A stretch of DNA of 64,000 bases from Pseudonocardia broussonetiae (GCF_013155125.1 NZ_CP053564.1:1371501-1435500); one strand, 5' to 3'. Counted from the stretch's first letter, positions 33,936 to 42,914 are shown. The notes: generated by a model from the sequence alone, not told the origin. Numbers and translations: made by a program.

Positions 33936-36548
33936 ATGCCGGACACGGAACGCGCGCGGGGCCCGTGGGTGGTGGGGCTCGACGAGGTCGACGAGACCCG
34001 CGTCGCGCTCGTCGGCGGCAAGGGCGCGCACCTGGGTGCGCTGTCGCGGATCGCGGGCGTCGAGGTGCCGCCCGGCTTCTGCGTGACGACGGCGGCGTTC
34101 CGGACGATCGTGGCCCCCTCGCTCGACGACCTGCTCGACCGGCTGTCGCGGGTGGCTCCCGACGACCGCGAGGCGGTGCGCACGCTCAGCGCCGAGGTGC
34201 GCCGGGCCGTCGAGGAGGTGCCCGTCCCCGACGACCTCGCGGCGGCGGTCACGCGCTCCCTCGCCGGGCTCGGTGCGGACACGGCCTGCGCCGTTCGCTC
34301 CAGCGCGACGGCCGAGGACCTGCCGACGGCCTCGTTCGCCGGCCAGCAGGACACGTACCTCAACGTCGTGGGCCCGGAGGAGGTCCTACGCCACATCGGC
34401 CGGTGCTGGGCGTCGCTGTTCACCGAGCGGGCCGTGGCCTACCGGCAGCGCCGCGGGATCGACCACCGGGCCGTCGACATGGCCGTGGTCGTGCAGCGGA
34501 TGGTGTTCCCGCAGGCGGCGGGCGTGCTGTTCACCGCCGACCCCGTCACGTCCGACCGGCGGACCACGTCCGTCGAGGCCACCCTCGGCCTCGGCGAGGC
34601 GCTGGTGTCGGGCCTGGTCACCCCGGACGTCCACACCGTGCGCGACGGCGCGGTCGTCACGCGGGCGGTCGGCACGAAGAAGGTCGTGGTCACCGCCTCG
34701 CCCGGGGGCGGGACGCAGGAGCGGGCGGTCGACCCGGCGCTGCAGGACCGGCCGGTGCTGACGGACGCGCAGGTCGTGGCGCTCGCGGAGCTCGGTCGGC
34801 GGATCGAGGCACACGTCGGGAGCCCGCAGGACGTCGAGTGGTGCCTGGTCGACGGCCGGTTCGCCATCGTCCAGAGCCGCCCGATCACGACGCTGTTCCC
34901 GGTGCCCGAGACCACCGACGACGAGAACCACGTGTACCTCTCCGTCGGGCACCAGCAGATGATGACCGACCCGATGACGCCGCTCGGGCTCTCGTTCTGG
35001 CAGATGACGACCCCCGCGCCCATGGCCGAGGCGGGCGGGCGGCTGTTCGTCGACGTCACGCAGCGGCTGGCCTCCCCGGCGGCGCGGGACGGACTCGTGG
35101 AGGCGGTGGGCCGGTCCGACCCGCTGACCGGCGACGCCCTGCGGACCCTCCTCGCCCGCGACGGCTTCCTCCGCCCGCTCCCGGACGCGCCCACCCCCGC
35201 GCCGCTGCCCGGCAGCGGCACCCCGGAGCCCCCGGAGACCGATCCGGCGATCGTGACCGGGCTGATCGAGCAGAACCGGGAGTCCGTCGCCGCCGCCGAG
35301 CGGGCCATCGCGGGGCAGTCCGGGGAGGCGCTGCTGGACGTCGTCGAGACCGACCTCCAGGAGCTGCGGCGGATCCTGTTCGACCCGCGCAGCGCCCAGG
35401 TCTTCCTCTCCGCGATGGAGGCGGCGTGGTGGCTGAACGACCGGCTGCACGAGTGGCTGGGCGAGAGGAACGCGGCCGACGTGCTCACGCAGTCGGTCCC
35501 GCACAACGTCACCTCGGAGATGGGGCTGGCGCTCCTGGACGTCGCCGACGCGATCCGCCCGCACCCCGAGGTGGTGGCGCTCCTGGAGCACGTCGAGGAC
35601 GACGACTTCCTCGACGAGCTGGCCGTGCTCCCGGGCGGGCAGGAGGCGCGCGACGCCCTCGAGGGGTGGCTCGACGAGTACGGCGCGCGCTGCGTCGGCG
35701 AGATCGACATCACCCGGCCGCGGTGGAGCGAGCGCCCCTCCGCCCTCGTGCCGGTGATCCTCGGCCACGTCCGGAACGCCGAGCCGGGCGCCGCCGCACG
35801 GCGCTTCGAGCAGGGGCTGGAGGAGGCCGGGGCGAAGGAGCAGGACGTGCTGGAGCGCCTGCGCGCCCTGCCGGGCGGTGCGGAGAAGGCCGAGGAGACG
35901 CAGCGGATGATCGACCGCGTGCGGACCTTCATCGGGTACCGGGAGTACCCGAAGTTCGGGATGGTCCGCCGCTACGCCGTCTACCGGCGGGCGCTGGTGG
36001 ACGAGGCCGAGCGCCTCGTGCGGGCGGGCGTGCTGCGCGCCGTCGAGGACGTCCACTTCCTGCGGTTCTCCGAGCTGCGCGACGTCGTGCGCACCGGGCA
36101 CGTCGACGAGGGGCTCCTCGCGCGGCGCCGGGAGGCGTTCCGGTCCTACGCCGCGCTCACCCCGCCCCGCGTGCTCACCTCCGACGGCGAGGTCCTCACC
36201 GGGTCCTACCGGCGCGACGACGCCCCGCCCGGTGCGCTGGTCGGGCTGCCGGTCTCCGCCGGCGTCGTCGAGGGGCGGGCCCGCGTCGTCCTGGACATGG
36301 CGCAGGCCGACCTCGGACCGGGCGACATCCTGGTCACCGCGTTCACCGACCCCAGCTGGACGCCCCTGTTCGTGACGATCGCCGGCCTGGTCACCGAGGT
36401 GGGCGGCCTGATGACCCACGGCGCCGTGATCGCGCGGGAGTACGGCCTGCCCGCCGTGGTCGGCGTCGTCGACGCCACCCGGATCCTCGTCGACGGGCAG
36501 CGGATCCGCGTGCACGGGACGGACGGGTACGTGGAGGTGCTGGCCTGA
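33936..36548 (+). CDS. rph: Rifampin phosphotransferase
   Basis: An 870-residue three-domain dikinase. An N-terminal ATP-grasp domain (about 1-330: VGGKGAHLGALSRI, VRSSATAEDLPTASFAGQQDTY, PQDVEWCLVDGRFAIVQSRPIT) precedes a large rifamycin-binding middle domain (about 330-755) and a C-terminal swivelling His domain with VGGLMTHGAVIAREYGLPAVVG, catalytic His near 828. This is the size and order of RPH, which uses ATP to phosphorylate rifamycins at the ansa-bridge hydroxyl and inactivates them. The ATG at 33936 has a GAGAGG site. The RAE upstream strongly supports the call over phosphoenolpyruvate synthase, a close relative. Confidence 0.92.
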   Translation: MPDTERARGPWVVGLDEVDETRVALVGGKGAHLGALSRIAGVEVPPGFCVTTAAFRTIVAPSLDDLLDRLSRVAPDDREAVRTLSAEVRRAVEEVPVPDDLAAAVTRSLAGLGADTACAVRSSATAEDLPTASFAGQQDTYLNVVGPEEVLRHIGRCWASLFTERAVAYRQRRGIDHRAVDMAVVVQRMVFPQAAGVLFTADPVTSDRRTTSVEATLGLGEALVSGLVTPDVHTVRDGAVVTRAVGTKKVVVTASPGGGTQERAVDPALQDRPVLTDAQVVALAELGRRIEAHVGSPQDVEWCLVDGRFAIVQSRPITTLFPVPETTDDENHVYLSVGHQQMMTDPMTPLGLSFWQMTTPAPMAEAGGRLFVDVTQRLASPAARDGLVEAVGRSDPLTGDALRTLLARDGFLRPLPDAPTPAPLPGSGTPEPPETDPAIVTGLIEQNRESVAAAERAIAGQSGEALLDVVETDLQELRRILFDPRSAQVFLSAMEAAWWLNDRLHEWLGERNAADVLTQSVPHNVTSEMGLALLDVADAIRPHPEVVALLEHVEDDDFLDELAVLPGGQEARDALEGWLDEYGARCVGEIDITRPRWSERPSALVPVILGHVRNAEPGAAARRFEQGLEEAGAKEQDVLERLRALPGGAEKAEETQRMIDRVRTFIGYREYPKFGMVRRYAVYRRALVDEAERLVRAGVLRAVEDVHFLRFSELRDVVRTGHVDEGLLARRREAFRSYAALTPPRVLTSDGEVLTGSYRRDDAPPGALVGLPVSAGVVEGRARVVLDMAQADLGPGDILVTAFTDPSWTPLFVTIAGLVTEVGGLMTHGAVIAREYGLPAVVGVVDATRILVDGQRIRVHGTDGYVEVLA

Positions 36549-36596
36549 CGCAAACCCGTTGGCCGTCCGCCGGGGCACGGCTACGTTCGCGCCACT

Positions 36597-37337
36597 GTGC
36601 CCACGACCCTGCGCTTCACCTCCGAACAGCACCTCGACGACGTCCTCGAGCGCCGCTTCACCCTCGGCGACGTCCCGGGGATCCTGTGGACGCCCCGTCC
36701 CGCGTCCGCCCCGGCCCCGCTGATCCTGGTCGGCCACCCCGGCGGGCTGGACAGGATGCACCCTCGGCTGGCCGCTCGGGCCCGGCACGCGGCGAGGGAG
36801 GGCTTCGCCTCGGCCACCCTCGAGCTGCCCGGGGCCGGTGAGCGACCCCGCTCCGCCGACGCCGAGCAGGCCCGCGCCGACCTGCAGCGAGCCCTGGCGG
36901 CAGGTGATCGGGTGGACGACGGGATCGTCGACCGGCTCGTCCTGCCGCTCGTCGAGCAGGCGGTGCCGGAGTGGCGGGCCGCCCTGGACGCCCTCCTCCC
37001 GCTACCGGGCCTCGGCGGACCTGTCGGCTACTCCGGCGGGGTGGTCTCGATCGGCGTGCGGCTGGCGGTGGTGGAGCCGCGCATCACGGCCGCCCTGCTG
37101 TTCGCCGGGAGCTACGTGCCCCGGGTGATCGTCGAGGAGGCCCGGCAGGTGCACATCCCGCTGCTGGTCCTGCTGCAGTGGGACGACGAGGGCAACGACC
37201 GGCAGATGGCGCTGGACCTCTTCGACGCCCTCGGGTCGCGGGAGAAGACGCTGCACGCCAACACGGGCGGCCACACCGGCGTCCCGTGGTTCGAGGGGGA
37301 CGACGCGAACCGGTTCTTCGCGCGGCACCTGAGGTGA
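36597..37337 (+). CDS. Alpha/beta hydrolase
   Basis: A 246-residue hydrolase: PAPLILVGHPGGLDRMHPRL (oxyanion region), nucleophile elbow PVGYSGGVVSIG (Ser near 145), and a C-terminal His in NTGGHTGVPWFEGDDANRFFARHL. No signal peptide. It starts with GTG 48 bp after rph and may be co-transcribed. A role linked to rifamycin is not supported by the sequence. The repeat array begins just downstream. Confidence 0.78.
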   Translation: MPTTLRFTSEQHLDDVLERRFTLGDVPGILWTPRPASAPAPLILVGHPGGLDRMHPRLAARARHAAREGFASATLELPGAGERPRSADAEQARADLQRALAAGDRVDDGIVDRLVLPLVEQAVPEWRAALDALLPLPGLGGPVGYSGGVVSIGVRLAVVEPRITAALLFAGSYVPRVIVEEARQVHIPLLVLLQWDDEGNDRQMALDLFDALGSREKTLHANTGGHTGVPWFEGDDANRFFARHLR

Positions 37338-37373
37338 GCGGGGGCATCCGAGCCGCGGGAGCGAGGCGCGGGC

Positions 37374-37933
37374 GCGCTCGGACCGGGCGGCCCACCGGGA
37401 CCGGATGCTCGCGGCATGATCATCGGAAGCGCGCCCCCACGGTCGCCGGGAGGGCCGTGAGGTCGCACTCCTGACGATCACGACGCGAACCGGCGGCGGT
37501 GATCGCCGGGACCGCACCACCACGGTCGCCCGACCGACCCCCACGGCACGCTCTCGACGATCACCGACCCACCAGCCGCGGCGGCAACGGCGGACCGGCG
37601 TGGGAGTGGCGCTCCGACCGGGCGGCCCACCGGTACTGAGCGGCCCCGGCATGGTCATCGGAAGTGCACACCCGAGGCGCTCCCACCCCCGATCGACGGC
37701 GGTGATCGTCGGAAGTGCGCCCCCACGGTCGCCGAGAGGGCCGTGACGTCACGGTCACGCCGATCACGCCCCGACCGCCGCCGGTGATCGCCGAGAGTGC
37801 GCCCTCACGGTCGCTGAAGGGGCCGTGAGGTCACACTTCCGACGATCACAAGACGAACCACGCCCGGTGATCGCCGGGACCCGCACCACCACCCTCGCCC
37901 GACCGACCGTGACGTCACGTTCCCGACGATCAC
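37374..37933. repeat. Periodic array of ~65-bp palindromic units
   Basis: Five clear units begin TGATCG/A and end CGATCAC: 37417-37481, 37500-37564, 37703-37767, 37785-37849 and 37868-37933. Adjacent units are spaced about 83 bp start to start, with 17-18-bp GC-rich spacers. Each has complementary ends (best copy: GTGATCGTCGGAAGTG against CACTTCCGACGATCAC) and many an inner CACGG/CCGTG arm. A second repeated block (around GACCGGGCGGCCCACCGG, 37380-37400 and 37617-37633) interrupts it, with a degenerate unit near 37652. It fills the 624-bp gap between two convergent genes and contains no plausible gene. Confidence 0.85.
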
Positions 37934-37961
37934 GGTCCGGCAGGAAGGTGGGTCCGGGCCC

Positions 37962-38600
37962 CTACCGCCCCAACCCCTGTGCCGTCACGGCGTACCGGGC
38001 GGTGGTGGTGCGGACGGCCTCGTCGATCACCTGAGCGACGCGGTCGGTGCTCACCTCCCAGCCCGGCACGAGGAGGGCCGGCCAGAAGAGGTAGTTGGAG
38101 ATCATGCCCAGGAACTGGGTGGCGGCGAGGTCCACGTCCTCGATCCGCACCGTTCCCGCCTCGTGCTCGGCGAGGAGGTAGCCGCGCACGGAGTCGAAGT
38201 ACGGCATCTTCCCCTGCGAGAACTGCGCACGGGCCAGCTCGGGGAACCGCGGCAGTTCGGCGATGACGATCCGGAACAGGTCGGTCATCCGAGGCCGGCT
38301 CAGGAGCTCGGCGTACCGGCGACCGATCGCGGTGAGCCCGTCGACGACGTCGCCCGCCGGAGGCGGGTCGTCCTCGTCGGCGGTCGACCAGCACTCGGTG
38401 ACGATGGCGTCGAACAGGGCGGGCTTGCTCGGGAACTGCTTGAACAAGGTGGCCCGCGAGACCCCCGAGCGCTCCGCGATCCGCGCCAACGACGTCCGGT
38501 CGTAGCCGAGCTCGAGGAACAGTGCGGTCGCGGCCGTCACGATCATCTCGCGCTTCTCCCGGGCGACGCGCTGGTGGTACGTCGGTACGACCCTGCTCAT
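37962..38600 (-). CDS. TetR-family regulator
   Basis: A 212-residue TetR: HTH (about 12-60; KREMIVTAATALFLELGYDRTSLARIAERSGVSRATLFKQFPSK) and a helical effector domain. The start at 38600 (MSRVVPTYHQR) was chosen; another ATG lies 12 bp upstream. It is divergent from an SDR/deazaflavin-reductase operon with two operator-like inverted repeats between, so it most likely represses both sides. Confidence 0.9.
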   Translation of the reverse strand: MSRVVPTYHQRVAREKREMIVTAATALFLELGYDRTSLARIAERSGVSRATLFKQFPSKPALFDAIVTECWSTADEDDPPPAGDVVDGLTAIGRRYAELLSRPRMTDLFRIVIAELPRFPELARAQFSQGKMPYFDSVRGYLLAEHEAGTVRIEDVDLAATQFLGMISNYLFWPALLVPGWEVSTDRVAQVIDEAVRTTTARYAVTAQGLGR

Positions 38601-38616
38601 GGCGCCGAGCATACGA

Positions 38617-38636
38617 GGTGAGTGGCTTGACTCACC
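38617..38636. promoter_or_regulatory. TetR operator 1
   Basis: GGTGAGT-N6-ACTCACC, a perfect 7-bp inverted repeat, lies 16 bp upstream of the TetR start. It shares its half-sites with the repeat at 38663, centre to centre 46 bp. Confidence 0.75.
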
Positions 38637-38662
38637 ACTACCACCGACCTAGCCTCAGACGA

Positions 38663-38682
38663 GGTGAGTCACTCAGCTCACC
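38663..38682. promoter_or_regulatory. TetR operator 2
   Basis: GGTGAG-N8-CTCACC lies 27 bp upstream of the SDR start. It has the same half-site as operator 1 and an extra TGAGTCACTCA core, so one regulator could bind both and control the divergent genes. Confidence 0.72.
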
Positions 38683-38709
38683 ACTGGCCGCGTACCGGAG
38701 GAACACCTG

Positions 38710-39489
38710 ATGAACCGCTTCGACGACCAGACCGTGCTCGTGACCGGCGGGAGCGGCGGCCAGGGCTCGAGCCACGTGCGCGCCTTCCACGCGGAGGGGG
38801 CGAACGTGGTGATCGGCGGGATCGACGCCGAACGCGGCGCCGCTCTCGCCGACGAGCTCGGGACCCGTGCTCACGCCATCCGGCTCGACGTCACCGACGA
38901 GAGCTCGTGGTCCGCCGCCGTGCTGGCCGCCGAGAGCACCTTCGGCGCCCTGGACGTGCTCGTCAACAACGCGGGGGTCCAGAACCCGCCGGCGCTGATC
39001 GAGGACACGGACCGCGCCACGTGGTCGCGCATCCTCGACGTCAACCTCACAGGGACCCTCCTCGGCATCAAGGCCGCCATCCCGGCCCTGCGCCGCGCGG
39101 CAGGGGGAGCCATCGTCAACATCGCCTCGACGATGGGCGTGGGTGGCACGGCCCGGTACGCGCCGTACGTCGCCAGCAAGTGGGCCGTGCGGGGCCTCAC
39201 CCGGACGGCAGCCCTCGAGCTCGGCCGCGATCAGATCCGGGTGAACACCATCCACCCCGGCGTGATCGCGACACCCTTCATCCACGAACCGGCAGCCGGC
39301 GCCACCGCGGCGATCGCCGACGACTACTCACCCGAGCCGTTCGCCGTCCCCCGGCTCGGCGAGCCGATCGACGTCACCCGGCTCCTGCTGTTCCTCGCGT
39401 CGTCGGACGCGTCGTTCATCACGGGGTCGGAGTACGTCATCGACGGTGGTCTCCTCCTCGGCCCCGCCCTCCAGGCGGAGACCGCATGA
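38710..39489 (+). CDS. Short-chain dehydrogenase/reductase
   Basis: A 259-residue classical SDR: NAD(P)-binding VLVTGGSGGQGSSHVRAF (about 9-26), VNNAGVQNPP, catalytic Ser in IVNIASTMG (about 139), YxxxK in YAPYVASKWAV (Y155, K159), and RVNTIHPGVIATPF. An Asp-poor region after beta-2 (IGGIDAERG) suggests NAD(H) preference, but weakly. It pairs with a DDN-like gene through a 4-bp overlap and is controlled by the adjacent TetR. The substrate is unknown, perhaps a steroid or xenobiotic alcohol. Confidence 0.92.
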   Translation: MNRFDDQTVLVTGGSGGQGSSHVRAFHAEGANVVIGGIDAERGAALADELGTRAHAIRLDVTDESSWSAAVLAAESTFGALDVLVNNAGVQNPPALIEDTDRATWSRILDVNLTGTLLGIKAAIPALRRAAGGAIVNIASTMGVGGTARYAPYVASKWAVRGLTRTAALELGRDQIRVNTIHPGVIATPFIHEPAAGATAAIADDYSPEPFAVPRLGEPIDVTRLLLFLASSDASFITGSEYVIDGGLLLGPALQAETA

Positions 39490-39962
39490 GCACTCCGGAC
39501 ACGACCCGGTCGGACGACTCCGCAGGGGACGCGTCCCTGTCCCACCTGCCCGAGCACATCCGGCGAGCCATCGAGATCACGCCCGCCGCGGGCACCAGGG
39601 AACGGATCATCGACATCACGACGTCGGGGCGCCGCACCGGCCGAGCACGCCGCATCGAGATCTTCTTCTACCGGGCCGCGGGCGCCACCTACCTGTGCAG
39701 TGGCGCCGGCGGTGCCGCGACCGACTGGCACGCGAACCTCCTCGCCCATCCCGACTTCACCGTCCACCTCAAGAACGGGATCCGGGCGGACCTGCCCGCA
39801 CGGGCCACGCCGGTCATCGACCCGGCCGAACGCCAGGCCGTGCTGGCGGAGATCGTCGCGGATCTCAACCAGCCCCACGACCCCGGCACCATCCGGCCGA
39901 CACGGCTCGAGGACTGGGCCGACAGCCGGCTGATGCGCATCGACTTCCTCCGCCGGTCCTGA
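39486..39962 (+). CDS. DDN-like F420-dependent nitroreductase-family protein
   Basis: A 158-residue split beta-barrel protein of the deazaflavin-dependent nitroreductase family: IIDITTSGRRTGRARRIEIFFYRA, then TYLCSGAGGAATDWHANLLAHPDFTVHL, the usual GGxxxxPxWxxNLxAxP region in variant form. F420 use is inferred from the family. The ATG overlaps the SDR stop (ATGA). It ends 26 bp before the AICE attachment site, so it is the last chromosomal gene on this side. Confidence 0.85.
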   Translation: MSTPDTTRSDDSAGDASLSHLPEHIRRAIEITPAAGTRERIIDITTSGRRTGRARRIEIFFYRAAGATYLCSGAGGAATDWHANLLAHPDFTVHLKNGIRADLPARATPVIDPAERQAVLAEIVADLNQPHDPGTIRPTRLEDWADSRLMRIDFLRRS

Positions 39963-39988
39963 TCGCGGAACCGCAACGGGCGGAGACG

Positions 39989-40044
39989 GGCGGAAGCGGA
40001 GGGATTTGAACCCCCGGACCCTTGCGGGTCTCTCGCTTTCAAGG
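39989..40044. repeat. attL (56-bp direct repeat)
   Basis: Identical to 51156-51211. It contains the 3' part of tRNA-Ser from the anticodon arm to the discriminator base, without CCA, and then diverges (GACGAAC instead of GCGAGTG). It is the left boundary of the element. The surrounding 39963-40264 gap has no other gene I can support. Confidence 0.93.
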
Positions 40045-40264
40045 GACGAACTTGGGGGTCCGCCCTGGTCCAACCGGTGCGCTGTGGTGCGCCGTCGCAC
40101 TCGCCGCGGACCCGGGAACACCGGGCCGGACGAGGACGAACGAGACCAGAACTGAGACCAGACCCGGCAGCGCTCGTGATCATGCAGCAGTCGCTCTGGA
40201 CGATGACAGGGTCGGCTAGGTCGACGGCGCACCAGTACCCCGACGCTCGATCTGGGCGTTCGTG

Positions 40265-41914
40265 ATGGGCGCACAGATCGGCACGGTGGACATCCCTTCT
40301 GCTGGCGGCGCCGCACCAGACCGGCTGCGGCCGGTTGGCCCAGGCCGCCCTGGGTGCGCCGGAGGCTGGCACCCAGGGCAGGCCGCTGGCCCAACCGGCA
40401 AGCACGACGGGACCGGGGCGCCGCCGGCCGGCGGCGAAGGGCTTGTCCCATCTGCCATATCTGTCCGCACCCTCGACGAACACACTCGGGCGGACGTCGG
40501 CGAACTGTGGCGACCGGCGTTTCCCATACCGGAGCTGGTGGCGGCCGCGGCCGACCTGTTGCCCTCGATCACGGAGGGATCGGGCAGGGACGCGGTACTC
40601 GGTGAGGGGCCACGCTGGGAGATCGTCGTCAGCCCCGGCGTCATCCGGGTCCGCACCCACGACTACGCCCGCACCGAGCGCACCCACGAGCGCCAGGTCC
40701 GCCACCACCAGGCCGACGTCGACATGCGCGCCAGCTACCTCACGGAGGGCCGCGACGTCCCCGAACCGGTACCGACCCGCGGCACGATCTACGCGTGGAG
40801 CGCGAAGTCTCGCGCCCGGCTCGTCGCGCGACTGTCCGACTTGGACTACACGCGCCTCTACGGCCGGTATCGGACCTGCACCGACTGCGGCACCGAGCAC
40901 TCTGACCAGCTCGACCACTGCCCGGCTTGCCGCTCCCCGCGCGCTGCCGTCGTCGATCGCACCGGCCGACTCCCCGCAATGCTGACGCTGACCTACCCGG
41001 GCGACTGGCTCACCGTCGCCCCCGACGCCGAGACTGTGAAGCGGCACTTCTGGGCGCTCTGCAAGCGCTACGAACGAACCTGGGGCGAGCCGCTGATCGG
41101 GCCGTGGAAGCTGGAGTTCCAGCGACGCGGCGCCCCGCACTTCCACATCTCGACCACTCCCCCGATGGGCTTCACGAGCGTCTACGACCCCGACGCCGGA
41201 CGCATCCGGTCCGTGGACTTCCGCGCCTGGCTCTCCCTGACGTGGGCCGAGATCGTCGCGCATCCCGACGCCGAACAGCGCCGCCGGCACCGCCTCGCCG
41301 GCACCGGCGTGGACTACGCCGAGGGCCTCAAGCTCACCGACCCGCGCCGGATGGCGGTCTACTTCGCCAAGTACGGCACGGCGGGCGGGAAGGAGTACCA
41401 GCACCTCGTGCCGCGCGAGTGGTGCAGCGCCGTCCTGGTCTGCGACGACTGCGGCGCGGAGTTCGACGCCGACAGCGACGAGTGCCCCGATTGCGGCAGC
41501 TTCGACGCCGAGCTCATTGACCACACGAGCGGACCCGGCCGGTTCTGGGGCTACCGCGGCCTGCGTCCCGTTCTCGCCGTCCGCCAGGTCACCCCGGCCG
41601 TCGGCATCCAGGCCGGCCGCGTCCTGCGGCGCTGGTACCGGTCGAAGAGGCTCACCAAGCAGATCACCGTCGAGCGCGTCGAGCGGTCCACCGGTCGCGT
41701 CTACAACCGGCGGACTCGGGTGCGGAAGCGACTGTTCAAGCACGGGCGCGGCTTCGCCTGCGTCAACGACGGGCCAGCCTTCGCCTCCCAACTTTCTCGA
41801 TACCTGGATTCGCCCACGGGAGCCGGTCCTGTTAACCGGCAGTCCGTGTGTGTGCCCGCAAATCCTCGGACCTGTCACCCGACGTCGCTTTCCTTGCCAG
41901 CTCGGCCATCCTGA
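40265..41914 (+). CDS. rep: AICE replication initiator (HUH Rep, RepSA-like)
   Basis: A 549-residue protein with rolling-circle initiator motifs: AMLTLTYPGDW (motif 1, about 238-248), APHFHIS (HUH, H292/H294), and RRMAVYFAKYG (Y366, K369; motif 3). Two zinc ribbons flank these: CTDCGTEHSDQLDHCPAC (205-222) and CDDCG...CPDC (about 395-413). It should nick the excised circle and start replication, as RepSA does in pSAM2. The first about 60 residues are Gly/Pro-rich and may not be translated; the true start could be later than 40265. The gene adjoins attL, apart from xis-int. Confidence 0.85.
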   Translation: MGAQIGTVDIPSAGGAAPDRLRPVGPGRPGCAGGWHPGQAAGPTGKHDGTGAPPAGGEGLVPSAISVRTLDEHTRADVGELWRPAFPIPELVAAAADLLPSITEGSGRDAVLGEGPRWEIVVSPGVIRVRTHDYARTERTHERQVRHHQADVDMRASYLTEGRDVPEPVPTRGTIYAWSAKSRARLVARLSDLDYTRLYGRYRTCTDCGTEHSDQLDHCPACRSPRAAVVDRTGRLPAMLTLTYPGDWLTVAPDAETVKRHFWALCKRYERTWGEPLIGPWKLEFQRRGAPHFHISTTPPMGFTSVYDPDAGRIRSVDFRAWLSLTWAEIVAHPDAEQRRRHRLAGTGVDYAEGLKLTDPRRMAVYFAKYGTAGGKEYQHLVPREWCSAVLVCDDCGAEFDADSDECPDCGSFDAELIDHTSGPGRFWGYRGLRPVLAVRQVTPAVGIQAGRVLRRWYRSKRLTKQITVERVERSTGRVYNRRTRVRKRLFKHGRGFACVNDGPAFASQLSRYLDSPTGAGPVNRQSVCVPANPRTCHPTSLSLPARPS

Positions 41915-41949
41915 GCCGCCTGGCGAGTGCACCAGTAGATCGAGAGAGG

Positions 41950-42375
41950 CTAGGCCTTGGACATATTAACAAGTAGTAACCCAATGCTAACGAGCAGTGC
42001 GCAAAACGCTATTGCGGCAGATACCGTAGCCGCCTTCCCGTCCACGCCGCGCAAGACGCCATTCACCGCCTTCTGCCGGGTTGCGCGATCGACCAGCATT
42101 CGAACGTTTTGCCACCGATGGTTTTTCAGGTAGCAACCGCCAAGAATTCCGGAAGCATTGTTCCGACACCACTCGCCTTGGCGAGTCTGAGCACAACAGG
42201 GGGCCTGGGCCTGAAAAAGGAAGAACCCAAACGCAAGCGTTGACATGACAGCGATCGGCGCAGGCCCAAGCTGCGCGATGAACCACGCCCACAGGATCAG
42301 CGGCAGCATCAGATAGCCCCAGTTCCTCCATAATGCTCGTCGAGTCCGCGCCTTTACGACCTTGCGTCTGCCCAT
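41950..42375 (-). CDS. Membrane protein with Cys/His zinc-like motif
   Basis: A 141-residue protein: basic N-terminus (MGRRKVVKARTRRALW), two close membrane segments (about 19-55), a cytosolic or outer loop, and a last membrane segment (about 115-137). The loop reads CCAQTRQGEWCRNN...GGCYLKNH (about 60-86). It resembles the CxxxTxxGxxCxN...GxCxxH module found in many small mobile-element proteins and is likely zinc-binding. GC is well below that of the flanking AICE core. The function is unknown; it is grouped with the HNH and PD-(D/E)XK genes on the same strand. Confidence 0.7.
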   Translation of the reverse strand: MGRRKVVKARTRRALWRNWGYLMLPLILWAWFIAQLGPAPIAVMSTLAFGFFLFQAQAPCCAQTRQGEWCRNNASGILGGCYLKNHRWQNVRMLVDRATRQKAVNGVLRGVDGKAATVSAAIAFCALLVSIGLLLVNMSKA

Positions 42376-42615
42376 GAGGTACGTAGTGTAAATTGGATTC
42401 GCGTCACATCACATACGCCGTTGGAGTGTGCGCTGCATGCCGCCCGCCTGCCGATACGTGAAACCCAGTCGGCGGTGCCTGACAACGTCGCATTGTGCTG
42501 GATACCGCGCCAGAATAGAACTACAACCTTGTGAGTAGTTTGGCCCAGTGATTCGGGCCATCACTGATCCGGACGACCATCACGTGGATCTCTTCGGTGT
42601 GAACGCTCGCCCCCG

Positions 42616-42837
42616 GTGCCGGGCCATTCCCCCGGTGAGCCGTGCGCGCTGGTCGCCGTGCCGATCCTTCCCGTGCGCCTGCTGCCTCCTGACACCCCGG
42701 CGATCTTGACCACGCTGGAGTTGGTGCGTCATCCCGTCGGCCTGGTGCAACCCGACCGTGCGGCGGCCCGGGGGCAGCCCTCGACGGAACCGCCGGCCGA
42801 TCTCATGCAGCTCTGCCCCCGGGTCGCCGTGCGGTAG
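42616..42837 (+). CDS. Possible small protein in cargo gap
   Basis: A GTG-initiated 73-residue frame with GC-rich third positions (LVAVPILPVRLLPPDTPAIL, ending QLCPRVAVR), lying alone in the 42376-42914 gap. There is no clear ribosome-binding site and no family I know. It may be a remnant of a higher-GC gene. The rest of this gap is AT-richer DNA with no other frame I trust. A CCCGGCGAGGG tail motif (about 42889-42899) recurs near 44127-44137. Confidence 0.3.
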   Translation: MPGHSPGEPCALVAVPILPVRLLPPDTPAILTTLELVRHPVGLVQPDRAAARGQPSTEPPADLMQLCPRVAVR

Positions 42838-42914
42838 TCCGAAGGAAGGGCGGCGGGATGACGCATCCCGCCATCCCGGAGGCCTGCCGCCCGGCGAGGG
42901 CATTGTTGTAAGGC

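Noticed and set aside
33936..36548. Phosphoenolpyruvate synthase
   Set aside because: Domain order is shared, but the RAE upstream and the large middle domain in place of the PEP-binding C-terminal barrel favour rifampin phosphotransferase.
37374..37933. CRISPR array
   Set aside because: Repeat units are diverged and about 65 bp long, spacers are similar to each other, and no cas gene is near.
40022..40219. Short frame next to attL
   Set aside because: It begins inside the tRNA fragment and has no ribosome-binding site or coding pattern.
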